Counted from the stretch's first letter, positions 18,386-26,678 are shown. The stretch is 64,000 nucleotides of DNA from Paracoccus aestuarii (GCF_028553885.1 NZ_CP067169.1:2003501-2067500); one strand, 5' to 3'. The notes: a model not told the origin generated them from the letters alone. Translations and numbers: made by a program.

Positions 18386-19695
18386 GCGCCGCCACGCTGG
18401 AGGCGCGCACGGTCGCGCTGATGGACCGCAAGCGCCGCGTGGCGCTGGCCGTCCCCGCCATGATCCTGGCCTATCTGATCTATGCCGCGATCAGCTTCGA
18501 TCTGGCCGGTCTGGCGCAGCGGGCGCGGCTGGACAATGCCGCAGTGCTGCTGGCCGATGCGGTCAGCCACAAGGTCCATGTCACCCGCGACAACCGCCGC
18601 GAGGCCCTGTCCGTCAGCGTCGAGGGCAGCGCCCGCGCGACCTATCCCGCGAAGCGCATCCCCGACTGGATCGCGACGGATGGCGGGCGCACGACCATCG
18701 CCTTGGGCCGCGGCCATGTAGTCACCTATGACGGGCCGGTGACGACCTATGACATCCCCGGCTACGGCCCCGTCACGCTGACCGTGGGCGATGAGGTCAC
18801 GCTGACCACGCCCGACGGCATCACCCCCGATTTCATCAATGCAGGCCCCGCCCGCGTCACCATCACCACCGATGCGGGCCGCGTCACCGCCACTCGCGCC
18901 CGGACCGAGACCCTGCGCTATTTCTGGGGATGGGAGCTGTTCTTCTTCGACCTCTCCAGCCCGTTCTCGGGCCTGTCCCCGGCCCAGGTCCTGACCACCA
19001 TCGTCGCAGGCCCGCCCTTGGTCGAGGGGCGCAGCAACCTGTCCCTGGCCCTGTCCGAGTTCTGGACCAACGACATCTGGCAGCACGGCGCCGTGGCCTG
19101 GGCGATCTTCGAGACGGTGTTGATGGCCTTCCTCGGCACGTTCGGTGCGGCCTTCGTGGCGCTGCCGCTGGCCTTCCTCGCGGCGCAGAACTTCACGCCC
19201 TCGCGCTGGCTGCGTTTCGCGGTGCGGCGGGTCTTCGACTTCGTGCGCGGGGTGGATGCGCTGATCTTCACCATCATCCTGTCGCGCGCCTTCGGGCCGG
19301 GGCCGCTGACCGGCGCGCTGGCGATCCTGCTGACCGATACGGGCAGCTTCGGCAAGCTGTTCTCGGAGGCGCTGGAAAACGTCGACAAGAAGCCCATCGA
19401 GGGCGTCCAGTCCACCGGCGCCAACGCGATCCAGCGCTACCGCTTCGGGGTGATCCCACAGGTCATGCCGGTCCTGATCTCGCAGGTGCTGTATTTCCTG
19501 GAGAGCAACACCCGCAGCGCCACGATCATCGGCGCGATCACCGGGGGCGGCATCGGGCTGATGCTGACCCAAGCGATCCAGACCACCCAGGATTGGGAAA
19601 AGGTGACCTATTACATCCTGCTGATCGTGGTCATGGTCATCGCCATGGACAACCTGTCGGGCTGGCTGCGCCGCAAGCTGATCCGCGGCGACTAA
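18382..19695 (+). CDS. phnE2: Phosphonate ABC transporter permease, second subunit (long form)
   Basis: 437-residue permease. After a first helix (residues about 17-40) comes an unusually long extracytoplasmic domain of about 150 residues, rich in beta strands (GYGPVTLTVGDEVTLTTPDG), before the BPD_transp_1 core starting near 230. The docking loop reads EGVQSTGANAIQRYRFGVIPQ near 343. The long second PhnE is usual in alphaproteobacteria. It ends sharing four bases with the convergent phnF. Confidence 0.94.
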   Translation: MSAATLEARTVALMDRKRRVALAVPAMILAYLIYAAISFDLAGLAQRARLDNAAVLLADAVSHKVHVTRDNRREALSVSVEGSARATYPAKRIPDWIATDGGRTTIALGRGHVVTYDGPVTTYDIPGYGPVTLTVGDEVTLTTPDGITPDFINAGPARVTITTDAGRVTATRARTETLRYFWGWELFFFDLSSPFSGLSPAQVLTTIVAGPPLVEGRSNLSLALSEFWTNDIWQHGAVAWAIFETVLMAFLGTFGAAFVALPLAFLAAQNFTPSRWLRFAVRRVFDFVRGVDALIFTIILSRAFGPGPLTGALAILLTDTGSFGKLFSEALENVDKKPIEGVQSTGANAIQRYRFGVIPQVMPVLISQVLYFLESNTRSATIIGAITGGGIGLMLTQAIQTTQDWEKVTYYILLIVVMVIAMDNLSGWLRRKLIRGD

Positions 19696-20396
19696 CCGAC
19701 CACCAGCGACACCCGGTCGCCCGCGAACCAGGTGCGCCCGTATTCCACCGGGCGCCCGCCACCATCCACGTTGACCGCGACCGACCGCAGGATCGGCGCC
19801 CCCTGCGGCAGCTGCAGCAGCGCGCCCTGCGTGGCGCTGGCCAGCTTGGCGGTGATGCGGGTGCTGGCCCGGGTATAATCCGCGACCCCGCATGCGGCCA
19901 AGGCGGCGGTGATCGACTGCCTGTCGCGGGCGGCCTCCAGAAACCCCTCCAGCCGCCCCGGCAGGACGGAGCGGAACAGCGCGACGGGCTGATCGTCGGC
20001 CAGCGACAACCCCTCGACCAAATGGACCGGATCGCCTTGGGTCAGGGCCAGGGCCTCGGCCTCCCCGGCGTCGCAGGGGCGGGTCTCCAGCCGGGTGAAG
20101 CGATGCGTGCCGCTGCGCCCCGCCGCCGCCAGGTTCTGCGAGAACCGCACCCGCCGCCCCAAGGGATAATCCGTCGGCCGCGCCAGAACGAAGACCCCCG
20201 CGCCGCGCCGCGCATGGGTCAGCCCGGCCTCGGCCAGGTCGGCCAGCGCGTGACGGACCGTGTGGCGGTTCACGCCGAACCGCGCCGCCAGCGCCGCCTC
20301 CGACGGGATGCGGGTGCCGGGGCGGTAATGGCCGGTCTCGATCTCGGCGCGCAGGGTGGCGGCGATGGCCTGCCACAGGGGGGTGCGGTCGGTCAT
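19692..20396 (-). CDS. phnF: GntR-family phosphonate regulator
   Basis: 234 residues. The N-terminal winged helix covers about 5-75, with GTRIPSEAALAARFGVNRHTVRHALADL as the GntR recognition region, and a UTRA effector domain (HutC type) covers about 90-230. It is divergent from phnG, so it probably controls phnG and itself; direct repeats TTGTCTAG-TTGTATAG in the intergenic region are a candidate operator. In studied relatives PhnF responds to phosphorus-related ligands. Its stop overlaps that of phnE2 by four bases. Confidence 0.92.
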   Translation of the reverse strand: MTDRTPLWQAIAATLRAEIETGHYRPGTRIPSEAALAARFGVNRHTVRHALADLAEAGLTHARRGAGVFVLARPTDYPLGRRVRFSQNLAAAGRSGTHRFTRLETRPCDAGEAEALALTQGDPVHLVEGLSLADDQPVALFRSVLPGRLEGFLEAARDRQSITAALAACGVADYTRASTRITAKLASATQGALLQLPQGAPILRSVAVNVDGGGRPVEYGRTWFAGDRVSLVVG

Positions 20397-20417
20397 GAAA
20401 ACTTCACAAGGTTCCTG

Positions 20418-20462
20418 TTGAGAAACGGCCCTCGCCGCGCTATCACTTGTCTAGTTGTATAG
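20418..20462 (+). promoter_or_regulatory. phnG promoter and candidate PhnF operator
   Basis: TTGAGA (20418-20423), 17-bp spacer, then TATCAC (20441-20446) resembles a sigma-70 promoter. Two tandem 8-bp units, TTGTCTAG (20447-20454) and TTGTATAG (20455-20462), cover the expected start site and could bind PhnF. Confidence 0.5.
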
Positions 20463-20483
20463 GACATGGGACGGACCGGCAAG

Positions 20484-20918
20484 ATGTCACAGACCCCCTT
20501 CGCGCGCCGCGACTGGCTGTCGATCCTGGCGCGATCCACGCCCGCCCGGCTGGCGGCGCTGCTGCCCGACCTGCCCGCCCATGACCTGCTGCGCGCGCCC
20601 GAAACCGGCACGGTGATGGTCCAAGGCCGCGTGGCCGCGACCGGCGCGCCCTTCAACATCGGCGAGATGACGGTGACCCGCTGCGCCCTGCGCCTGTCCT
20701 GCGGGACCGAAGGCCACGGCCATGTCCAAGGCCGCAGCCACGCCCATGCACGCCGCGCCGCAGCCCTGGACGCGCTGATGCAGACCGACCCCGAGGCCCA
20801 TGCCCCCCTGATCGCCGCCCTGCGGGACGAGGCGCAGGACGCCCGCACCGCCCGCGCCGCCAAGGCCGCCGCGACCAAGGTCGAATTCTTCACCCTGCAA
20901 CGCGGAGAGGATGCATGA
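20484..20918 (+). CDS. phnG: Phosphonate C-P lyase complex subunit PhnG
   Basis: 144 residues (150 if the in-frame ATG 20466 is used). Subunit of the PhnGHIJ core that forms ribosyl-triphosphate phosphonates and cleaves the C-P bond. Family features are WLSILARSTPARLAALL near the N-terminus, APETGTVMVQGRV, GEMTVTRCALRL and GHGHVQGRSHAHARRAAALDAL near residue 85. ATG 20484 is preferred because the promoter-like elements and operator repeats extend to 20462. Overlaps phnH by ATGA. Confidence 0.93.
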   Translation: MSQTPFARRDWLSILARSTPARLAALLPDLPAHDLLRAPETGTVMVQGRVAATGAPFNIGEMTVTRCALRLSCGTEGHGHVQGRSHAHARRAAALDALMQTDPEAHAPLIAALRDEAQDARTARAAKAAATKVEFFTLQRGEDA

Positions 20919-21454
20919 GCCACGGATTCACCGACCCCGCCCGCCAATCCGCCACCGCCTTTCGCGCGCTGATGGAGGCGATGGCCCGCCCCGGCAGCAT
21001 CCACACCCTGTCGGGGGCCGCCGCGCCCGGCCTGTCGCCCGCCGCTGCCACCGTCCTGCTGCTGCTGGCCGATCCCACGACGCCCGTGCATCTGGCCGGG
21101 GGCGACCCGGACCTGGCGGCATGGCTGCGCTTTCACGCGGGCTGTCCGCTGACCGGCCCCGAGGGCGCCGCCTTGGCTCTGGGTCGCTGGCCGCTGGATC
21201 TGGACCCCCTGCCCAAGGGCCTGCCCGACTATCCCGACCGATCCGCCACGGTGATCATGGAGCTGGACCGGCTGGACGATGACGGCCCCCGCCTGACCGG
21301 GCCGGGCATCCGCGATCATGCCCGCCTGTCGCTGCCCGCCACCGCGCCCTTCGTGGCCAACCGGCGGCTGTTCCCGATGGGGCTGGATTTCATCTTCACC
21401 TGCGGCGACCGGCTGGCCTGCCTGCCGCGCAGCACCCGCGTGGAGGCCGCCTGA
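20915..21454 (+). CDS. phnH: Phosphonate C-P lyase complex subunit PhnH
   Basis: 179 residues, structural subunit of the PhnGHIJ core with a degenerate PLP-transferase-like fold. Typical segments are FTDPARQSATAFRALMEAMARPG at the N-terminus, TVLLLLADPTTPVHL around residue 50, FPMGLDFIFTCGDRL near 150 and the LPRSTRVEA C-terminus. Coupled to phnG by ATGA and to phnI by a shared base (TGATG). Confidence 0.95.
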   Translation: MSHGFTDPARQSATAFRALMEAMARPGSIHTLSGAAAPGLSPAAATVLLLLADPTTPVHLAGGDPDLAAWLRFHAGCPLTGPEGAALALGRWPLDLDPLPKGLPDYPDRSATVIMELDRLDDDGPRLTGPGIRDHARLSLPATAPFVANRRLFPMGLDFIFTCGDRLACLPRSTRVEAA

Positions 21455-22529
21455 TGTATGTCGCGGTCAAGGGCGGCGAACGCGCCATTCAGAACGCCCA
21501 TGCCTGGCTGGCCGAGGAGCGGCGCGGCGACCAGGACCTGCCCCTGATCTCGACCGACCAGATCAAGGCGCAGATGGCGCTGGCCGTGAACCGGGTGATG
21601 GCCGAAGGCTCGCTTTATGATCCGGACCTTGCGGCGCTGGCCATCCGGCAGGCGCGGGGCGATCTGATCGAGGCGGTGTTCCTGATCCGCGCCTATCGCA
21701 CCACCCTGCCCCGGCTCGGTGCCTCGGTCCCGGTCGATACGGGCGCGATGGCGGTGGACCGGCGCGTCTCGGCAACGTTCAAGGATCTGCCGGGGGGGCA
21801 GGTGCTGGGGCCGACCTTCGACTATACCCACCGCCTGCTGGATTTCGCGGATGCCGCCTCGGTGGACCCCGCGCCACTGGGCGCGCCGGACCCCGCCCCG
21901 GTGCCGCATGTCACGGCGATCCTCGACCGCGACGGGCTGATCGAGCCTGCCCCCGCGACGACAGCCCCGCCCCCGACCTGACGCGCGAACCGCTGGAGCT
22001 GCCGGCCGCCCGCCCCCTGCGCCTTCAGGCCCTGGCCCGCGCGGATGAGGGGTTCCTGCTGTCGCTCGCCTATTCCACGCAGCGCGGTTACGGGCGCACC
22101 CATGCCTTCGTCGGCGAATTGCGCATCGGCCGCGTGCCGGTAGAGATGGAGATCCCCGAGCTGGACCTGACCATCCAGATCGGAGAAATCGAGCTGACCG
22201 AATGCGAGACGGTGAACCAGTTCAAGGGATCGCGGACCGAGCCGCCCCAATTCACCCGCGGCTATGGCCTGGTCCTCGGCCAGTCCGAACGCAAGGCCAT
22301 CGCCATGAGCCTTGTCGACCGCGCCCTGCGCTGGCAGGAATTGGGCGAGGATTTCACCGGCGCCCCCGCGCAGGATCAGGAATTCGTGCTGTCCCATTGC
22401 GACAACATCCAGGCGACGGGGTTTCTGGAGCACATCAAGCTGCCCCATTACGTCGATTTCCAGGCCGAGCTGGAACTGGTGCGCCGCCTGCGCACTGAGA
22501 CCCCGACCCTCAAGGAGGCCGCAGAATGA
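21454..22529 (+). pseudogene. phnI: Phosphonate C-P lyase complex subunit PhnI, interrupted by an apparent single-base deletion
   Basis: PhnI is the nucleosidase of the core complex, displacing adenine of ATP to form ribose-triphosphate phosphonates. The N-terminal part (MYVAVKGGERAIQNAHAWLA, with RQARGDLIEAVFLIRAYRTT) reads in one frame to a stop at 21981. From about 21960 the rest reads in another frame as DLTREPLELP, LLSLAYSTQRGYGRTHAF and ELDLTIQIGEIELTECETVNQF, ending at 22529. Joined, it is a normal protein of about 358 residues. Adding one C at the C5 run 21950-21954 or 21970-21974 restores the frame. As PhnI is essential for the pathway and all neighbours are intact, sequence error is a likely cause. 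Confidence 0.9.
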
Positions 22530-23128
22530 CCATCACCACCATCGTCTTCGACATTGGCAATGTGCTGGTCCGGTGGGACGCGCATCAGGCCTTTCTGCCC
22601 GCGCTGAAGGACCGCGCGGCGGTGGACGCCTTCCTCGCGCGCATCAACTTTCCGGCCCGCAACCTGCGCGCCGACGGGGGCGAGACATTCGCCGATCTGG
22701 CAGCCGAGATCCCCGACCCGGACGACCGCGCGCTGTTCCTGTCCTATCTGACCGGCCACGCCGCCTCGATCGCGGAACCCATCGAGGGGACATGGGCGAT
22801 CCTGGAGCGCCTGCACGCCCGGGGCCTTGCCATCCACGCGATCACCAACTGGTCGGCCGAGACCTGGCCCATCGGCCTTGCCACCCATCCGCGCCTGGCG
22901 CAGGCCTTCGGCGTCACCGTCGTCTCGGGGTTGGAAGGGATCATCAAGCCCGACCCGCGCATCTTCGCAGCGCTCTGCGACCGGGCCGGGGTCACGCCTG
23001 CCGAGTGCCTCTTCATCGACGACAGCCCCAAAAACGTCGCGGGCGCGCAGGCCGCAGGGATGCAGGCGCATCACTTCACCACGCCCGAGGCGCTGGAGGC
23101 CGCGCTGACCGCACGGGGGCTGCTGTGA
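22526..23128 (+). CDS. HAD superfamily hydrolase embedded in the phn operon
   Basis: 200-residue HAD-IA hydrolase. Motif I is FDIGNVLV (nucleophile Asp at about residue 8, with Gly in place of the second Asp, as in YihX-like sugar phosphatases), motif II is ITNWS near 105, motif III the Lys in GIIKPDP near 140 and motif IV FIDDSPKNVAGAQAAGM near 162. Coupled on both sides: its ATG overlaps the phnI stop and its stop overlaps the phnJ GTG. It could dephosphorylate a ribose-phosphate or nucleotide product of the C-P lyase pathway; the substrate is not evident from sequence. It is not PhnX-like, since no phosphonatase cap motif was recognised. Confidence 0.9.
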   Translation: MTITTIVFDIGNVLVRWDAHQAFLPALKDRAAVDAFLARINFPARNLRADGGETFADLAAEIPDPDDRALFLSYLTGHAASIAEPIEGTWAILERLHARGLAIHAITNWSAETWPIGLATHPRLAQAFGVTVVSGLEGIIKPDPRIFAALCDRAGVTPAECLFIDDSPKNVAGAQAAGMQAHHFTTPEALEAALTARGLL

Positions 23129-23958
23129 GCGACTACAACTTCGCCTATCTGGACGAACAGACCAAGCGGATGATCCGCCGCGCGATCCTCAAGGCGCTGG
23201 CGATCCCCGGCTATCAGGTGCCCTTCGCCAGCCGCGAGATGCCGATGCCCTATGGCTGGGGCACGGGCGGCGTGCAGCTGACCGCCGCCTGCCTGACGCC
23301 CGATGACCGCCTGAAGGTCATCGACCAAGGCGCCGACGACACCACCAACGCCGTCAGCATCCGCAAGTTCTTTCAGCGCACCGCAGGCGTCGCGGTCACC
23401 GAGGCCACGCGCGAGGCGACCCTGATCCAGACCCGCCACCGCATCCCCGAGACGCCCCTGACCCAAGGCCAGATCCTGGTCTATCAGGTGCCCATTCCCG
23501 AACCCCTGCGTTTCCTCGAACCGCGCGAGACCGAGACCCGCAAGATGCACGAGCTGGAGGAATACGGGCTGATGCATGTCAAGCTCTACGAGGACATCGC
23601 GCGGCATGGGCGGATCGCGACCTCCTATGCCTATCCGGTCAAGGTCGAGGGGCGCTATGTCATGGACCCCTCGCCCATTCCGAAATTCGACAATCCCAAG
23701 CTGTCGGACAGCCCGGCGATCCAGCTTTTCGGCGCGGGGCGGGAACAGCGCATCTATGCCCTGCCCCCCCATACCCACGTCGTCAGCCTGGATTTCGACG
23801 ACCACCCCTTCGAGGCCAGCAAGCCCGACGAGCCCTGCGCGCTCTGCGGTGCGACCGACAGCTATCTGGACGAGGTCATCACCGATGATGCGGGGGGCCG
23901 GATGTTCGTCTGCTCGGACACGGATTTCTGCACGACCCGCAGGGGGGCCGCGGCATGA
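23125..23958 (+). CDS. phnJ: Carbon-phosphorus lyase catalytic subunit (radical SAM)
   Basis: 277 residues. Catalyses radical C-P bond cleavage of ribosyl phosphonate to the alkane and 5-phosphoribosyl 1,2-cyclic phosphate, using a 4Fe-4S cluster and SAM. The cysteine set is visible near the C-terminus: CALC at about residue 240 and FVCSDTDFC at about 262-270, matching the cluster and catalytic glycyl-radical-linked cysteines of PhnJ. The N-terminus reads SDYNFAYLDEQTKRMIRRAI after a GTG start at 23125 that overlaps the HAD stop (GTGA). Overlaps phnK by ATGA. Confidence 0.97.
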   Translation: MSDYNFAYLDEQTKRMIRRAILKALAIPGYQVPFASREMPMPYGWGTGGVQLTAACLTPDDRLKVIDQGADDTTNAVSIRKFFQRTAGVAVTEATREATLIQTRHRIPETPLTQGQILVYQVPIPEPLRFLEPRETETRKMHELEEYGLMHVKLYEDIARHGRIATSYAYPVKVEGRYVMDPSPIPKFDNPKLSDSPAIQLFGAGREQRIYALPPHTHVVSLDFDDHPFEASKPDEPCALCGATDSYLDEVITDDAGGRMFVCSDTDFCTTRRGAAA

Positions 23959-24713
23959 GCGCGCCGATCCTGTCGGTCCGGGGGGTGGAGCGGCGCTATG
24001 GCGCGCGGATCGGCTGCACCGGGGTGGGCTTCGATCTGTGGCCGGGCGAGGTGCTGGGCATCGTCGGCGAAAGCGGATCGGGAAAATCCACGCTGCTCTC
24101 CTGCCTGGCCGGGTTGCAGCGGCCCGACGCGGGCAGCGTCACCTATGACGGCCGCGACGTGCTGGCCCTGCCCGAGACGGAACGCCGCAGGCTGGCCCGC
24201 ACCGAATGGGCCTATGTCCACCAGCATGCCCGCGACGGGCTGCGCATGGGGGTCAGCGCGGGCGCCAATGTGGGCGAGCGGCTGATGGCCACCGGCGCGG
24301 GCCATTACGGCGATATCCGCGCGGCCGCGACCGACTGGCTGGGCCGGGTCGAGATCGCCGCCGACCGCATCGACGACCGCCCCACCGCCTTTTCGGGCGG
24401 CATGCAGCAGCGGTTGCAGATCGCGCGCAATCTGGTGACCGGGCCGCGCCTCGTCTTCATGGACGAGCCGACGGGCGGGCTGGATGTCAGCGTGCAGGCG
24501 CGGCTGCTGGACCTGCTGCGGGGCTTGGTGCGCGACATGGGCCTGTCGGTGGTGATCGTCACCCATGATCTGGCGGTGGTGCGCCTGCTGGCGGACCGGC
24601 TGATGGTGATGAAATCGGGCCGCGTGGTGGAACAGGGCCTGACCGATCAGGTGCTGGACGATCCCCAGCACGCCTATACCCAGCTTCTGGTCTCCTCGGT
24701 CCTGCAGGTGTGA
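23955..24713 (+). CDS. phnK: C-P lyase-associated ATP-binding protein PhnK
   Basis: 252-residue ABC-type ATPase that docks on the PhnGHIJ core rather than on a membrane pore. Walker A GESGSGKST near residue 40, signature FSGGMQQRLQIARNL near 150 and Walker B LVFMDEPTGGLDVSVQ near 172. Coupled to phnJ (ATGA) and to phnL. Confidence 0.95.
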   Translation: MSAPILSVRGVERRYGARIGCTGVGFDLWPGEVLGIVGESGSGKSTLLSCLAGLQRPDAGSVTYDGRDVLALPETERRRLARTEWAYVHQHARDGLRMGVSAGANVGERLMATGAGHYGDIRAAATDWLGRVEIAADRIDDRPTAFSGGMQQRLQIARNLVTGPRLVFMDEPTGGLDVSVQARLLDLLRGLVRDMGLSVVIVTHDLAVVRLLADRLMVMKSGRVVEQGLTDQVLDDPQHAYTQLLVSSVLQV

Positions 24714-25399
24714 TGATGATCGCGGTCGAAAACCTTTCCAAATCCTTCACGCTGCACAATCAGGGCGGCGCGGTGATCCCGGTCATGGCGGGCGCGGCCC
24801 TGCATGTCGGCCCCGGCGAATGCGTGGGCCTGACCGGCCAGTCGGGCGCGGGGAAATCCACGCTGATGCGGATGATCCAAGGCAATTACCTGGCCAGCGG
24901 CGGCAGCATCCGCATCGCGGGAACCCAGCTGGTCGGCGCCGAGCCGCGCGCCATCACCCGCCTGCGGCGCGAGACGCTCGGCCATGTCAGCCAGTTTCTG
25001 CGCGTCCTGCCCCGCGTGCCCGCCGTCGATGTGGTGGCCGAACCCCTGCGCGCCCTGGGCATGCCCGAGGTCGAGGCGCGGGCGCGGGCCGAATGCCTGC
25101 TCTGGCGGCTGAACATCCCGCGCAGGCTGTGGGGCCTGTCGCCCACCACCTTTTCGGGCGGTGAGCAGCAGCGCGTGAACATCGCGCGCGGCTTCGTGCA
25201 TCACTTCCCGTGCCTTCTGCTGGACGAACCCACGGCCAGCCTGGATGCCCAGAACCGCGACATCGTCCTGACCCTGATCGAGGAGGCCAAGGCCCGCGGC
25301 GCCGCCATCCTGGGGATCTTTCACGACGCGCCCGCCCGCGACCGGGTCTGCGACCGGCTGGTGGACGTCACGGGCTTCACGCCGGGGCGCGCGGCATGA
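24713..25399 (+). CDS. phnL: C-P lyase-associated ATP-binding protein PhnL
   Basis: 228-residue ABC-type ATPase, partner of PhnK on the C-P lyase core. Begins MMIAVENLSKSFTLHNQGG; Walker A GQSGAGKST near residue 42, FLRVLPRVPAVDVVAEPL is a typical PhnL stretch, signature FSGGEQQRVNIARGF near 150 and Walker B CLLLDEPTASLDAQN near 172. Two adjacent ATGs (24713, 24716) are possible; the first overlaps the phnK stop (TGATG). Overlaps phnN by ATGA. Confidence 0.94.
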   Translation: MMIAVENLSKSFTLHNQGGAVIPVMAGAALHVGPGECVGLTGQSGAGKSTLMRMIQGNYLASGGSIRIAGTQLVGAEPRAITRLRRETLGHVSQFLRVLPRVPAVDVVAEPLRALGMPEVEARARAECLLWRLNIPRRLWGLSPTTFSGGEQQRVNIARGFVHHFPCLLLDEPTASLDAQNRDIVLTLIEEAKARGAAILGIFHDAPARDRVCDRLVDVTGFTPGRAA

Positions 25400-25926
25400 T
25401 CGCGGCGGTGGTCGGCCCCTCGGGCGTGGGCAAGGACACGCTGATCGAGGCCGCGCGCCGGGTCCGGCCCGACCTGTGCTTGGTGCGCCGCGTCATCACC
25501 CGCCCCTCCGAGGCGGGGGGCGAGGATTTCGAGGGCGTCACCCCCGCGGCCTTTGCCGCCATGCGCGTGGCGGGGCGCTTTGCGCTGGATTGGCAGGCGC
25601 ATGGCCTGTCCTACGGCATCCCGCGCGACCAGCTGGCGGGGCCCGGCCCGGTGATCTTCAACGGCAGCCGCGCGGCCCTGCCGCAGGCCGTGGCGCGTCT
25701 GCCCGGGCTGCGGGTGATCCTGATCACCGCGCCTGCCGCCCTGCTGACCGCCCGCCTGGCCGCGCGCGGGCGCGAGGATGCCGCCGACATCGCTGCCCGG
25801 CTGGAGCGCGCAGGTTTCGCCATGCCGCCCGGCATCGCGCATCTGACCATCCTGAACGACACGACCCCCGAGGAGGGCGCGCGCCGCCTGCTGGATGCGC
25901 TTCAGCCCGACAGGGTCGCGCGATGA
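25396..25926 (+). CDS. phnN: Ribose 1,5-bisphosphate phosphokinase
   Basis: 176 residues, P-loop kinase of the guanylate-kinase-like group. Converts ribose 1,5-bisphosphate plus ATP to PRPP, returning the ribose used in C-P cleavage. Walker A GPSGVGKDT at residues 7-15, the lid/GMP-like region RRVITRPSEAGGEDFEGVT near 37 and FALDWQAHGLSYGIP near 64 are typical. Coupled to phnL by ATGA. Its 3' end overlaps the convergent DUF1045 gene by 25 bp. Confidence 0.94.
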   Translation: MIAAVVGPSGVGKDTLIEAARRVRPDLCLVRRVITRPSEAGGEDFEGVTPAAFAAMRVAGRFALDWQAHGLSYGIPRDQLAGPGPVIFNGSRAALPQAVARLPGLRVILITAPAALLTARLAARGREDAADIAARLERAGFAMPPGIAHLTILNDTTPEEGARRLLDALQPDRVAR

Positions 25927-26582
25927 CGCAGATGGAACCGGCCGGAGGCATCCTCGGCCACCAGGCACAGATCCGTGACGATGAAGGGATCCGGCAGGAC
26001 CGGCGCGAACCAGTCGCGCAGGACCGGCGCCACCGCCGCAGCCTCCGCTGCATCCAGACGGTCGGTCAGGGTCAGATGGAAGCGGAACTCCTCCATCACG
26101 AAGGGATAGCCCCATCGGTCCAGCAGCGCGCGCTGGCGCGGGCTCAGGGCCTCGGGGCGGCGGCGGGCGATATCCTCGGGCGTCAGGGGCGCGCGCCAAG
26201 GGTCGCTGCCTTGCACCACCGCCGCCGCCAGATCGCTCAGCGCCGCGTCATCCTCGGGGATCAGCGCCAGAAACCCGTGCAGATCGCGCAGCCGCAACGC
26301 CCCGCAGCGCGCGGGCGGCAGCCCGGCCGCCAGATCGTCCAGCCCGGCGATCAGCCGATCCTCGGGGATGGCGGGCCGGAAGGGCGCGCGGATCGTGCCG
26401 TGAAACCCGTACTTGCGCGGCGCCTGCGTCAGCGCGGCCGCCCCGCGCGGCAGGCCCGGCAGATCGGGCTGCGCGACCGCCCGGCCCGCCGCCAGATCCC
26501 AGCCCAGCCAGGCCGCCGCCGCTTCCGCGAAAGCCCCGTGCGCGGGCGCGTAATAGATGGCATATCGTGTGAAATCGCTCAT
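25902..26582 (-). CDS. Phosphonate-cluster DUF1045 protein, 2H phosphoesterase superfamily
   Basis: 226 residues of the DUF1045 family, regularly found with phn genes. Begins FTRYAIYYAPAHGAFAEAAAAWLG. The two His-x-Thr motifs of 2H phosphoesterases are visible: YGFHGTIRAPF near residue 60 and FRFHLTLTDRL near 170. 2H enzymes open cyclic phosphates, so it may act on the 5-phosphoribosyl 1,2-cyclic phosphate made by PhnJ, the job of PhnP, whose gene is absent from this window. That role is inference. Convergent with phnN and divergent from phnM across an inverted repeat. Confidence 0.9.
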   Translation of the reverse strand: MSDFTRYAIYYAPAHGAFAEAAAAWLGWDLAAGRAVAQPDLPGLPRGAAALTQAPRKYGFHGTIRAPFRPAIPEDRLIAGLDDLAAGLPPARCGALRLRDLHGFLALIPEDDAALSDLAAAVVQGSDPWRAPLTPEDIARRRPEALSPRQRALLDRWGYPFVMEEFRFHLTLTDRLDAAEAAAVAPVLRDWFAPVLPDPFIVTDLCLVAEDASGRFHLRHRATLSG

Positions 26583-26603
26583 GCGGCCTTTCCTTAGCCC
26601 CGG

Positions 26604-26635
26604 ACCGTCACACGGATGTGACGGTTCTCTGTCAC
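26604..26635. promoter_or_regulatory. Inverted repeat between DUF1045 gene and phnM (putative operator)
   Basis: A perfect 9-bp inverted repeat, ACCGTCACA and TGTGACGGT with a 4-bp spacer (26604-26625), followed by CTGTCAC at 26629-26635. The CCGTCAC/CTGTCAC units match those of the Pho-box-like repeats before phnC, although here mostly inverted. Confidence 0.55.
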
Positions 26636-26678
26636 ATCACCCGCTTTGCGACCCCGCGACAAGACTGGACCCCGCCGC

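Noticed and set aside
21454..22529. Programmed ribosomal frameshifting in phnI
   Set aside because: No classic slippery heptamer with a downstream pseudoknot was apparent, PhnI is not known to be made this way, and two other genes in the window break at similar homopolymers.
22526..23128. Reading the HAD gene as phosphonoacetaldehyde hydrolase (PhnX)
   Set aside because: Length is only about 200 residues, no PhnX cap or active-site Lys context was recognised, and no phnW-type aminotransferase gene is present.
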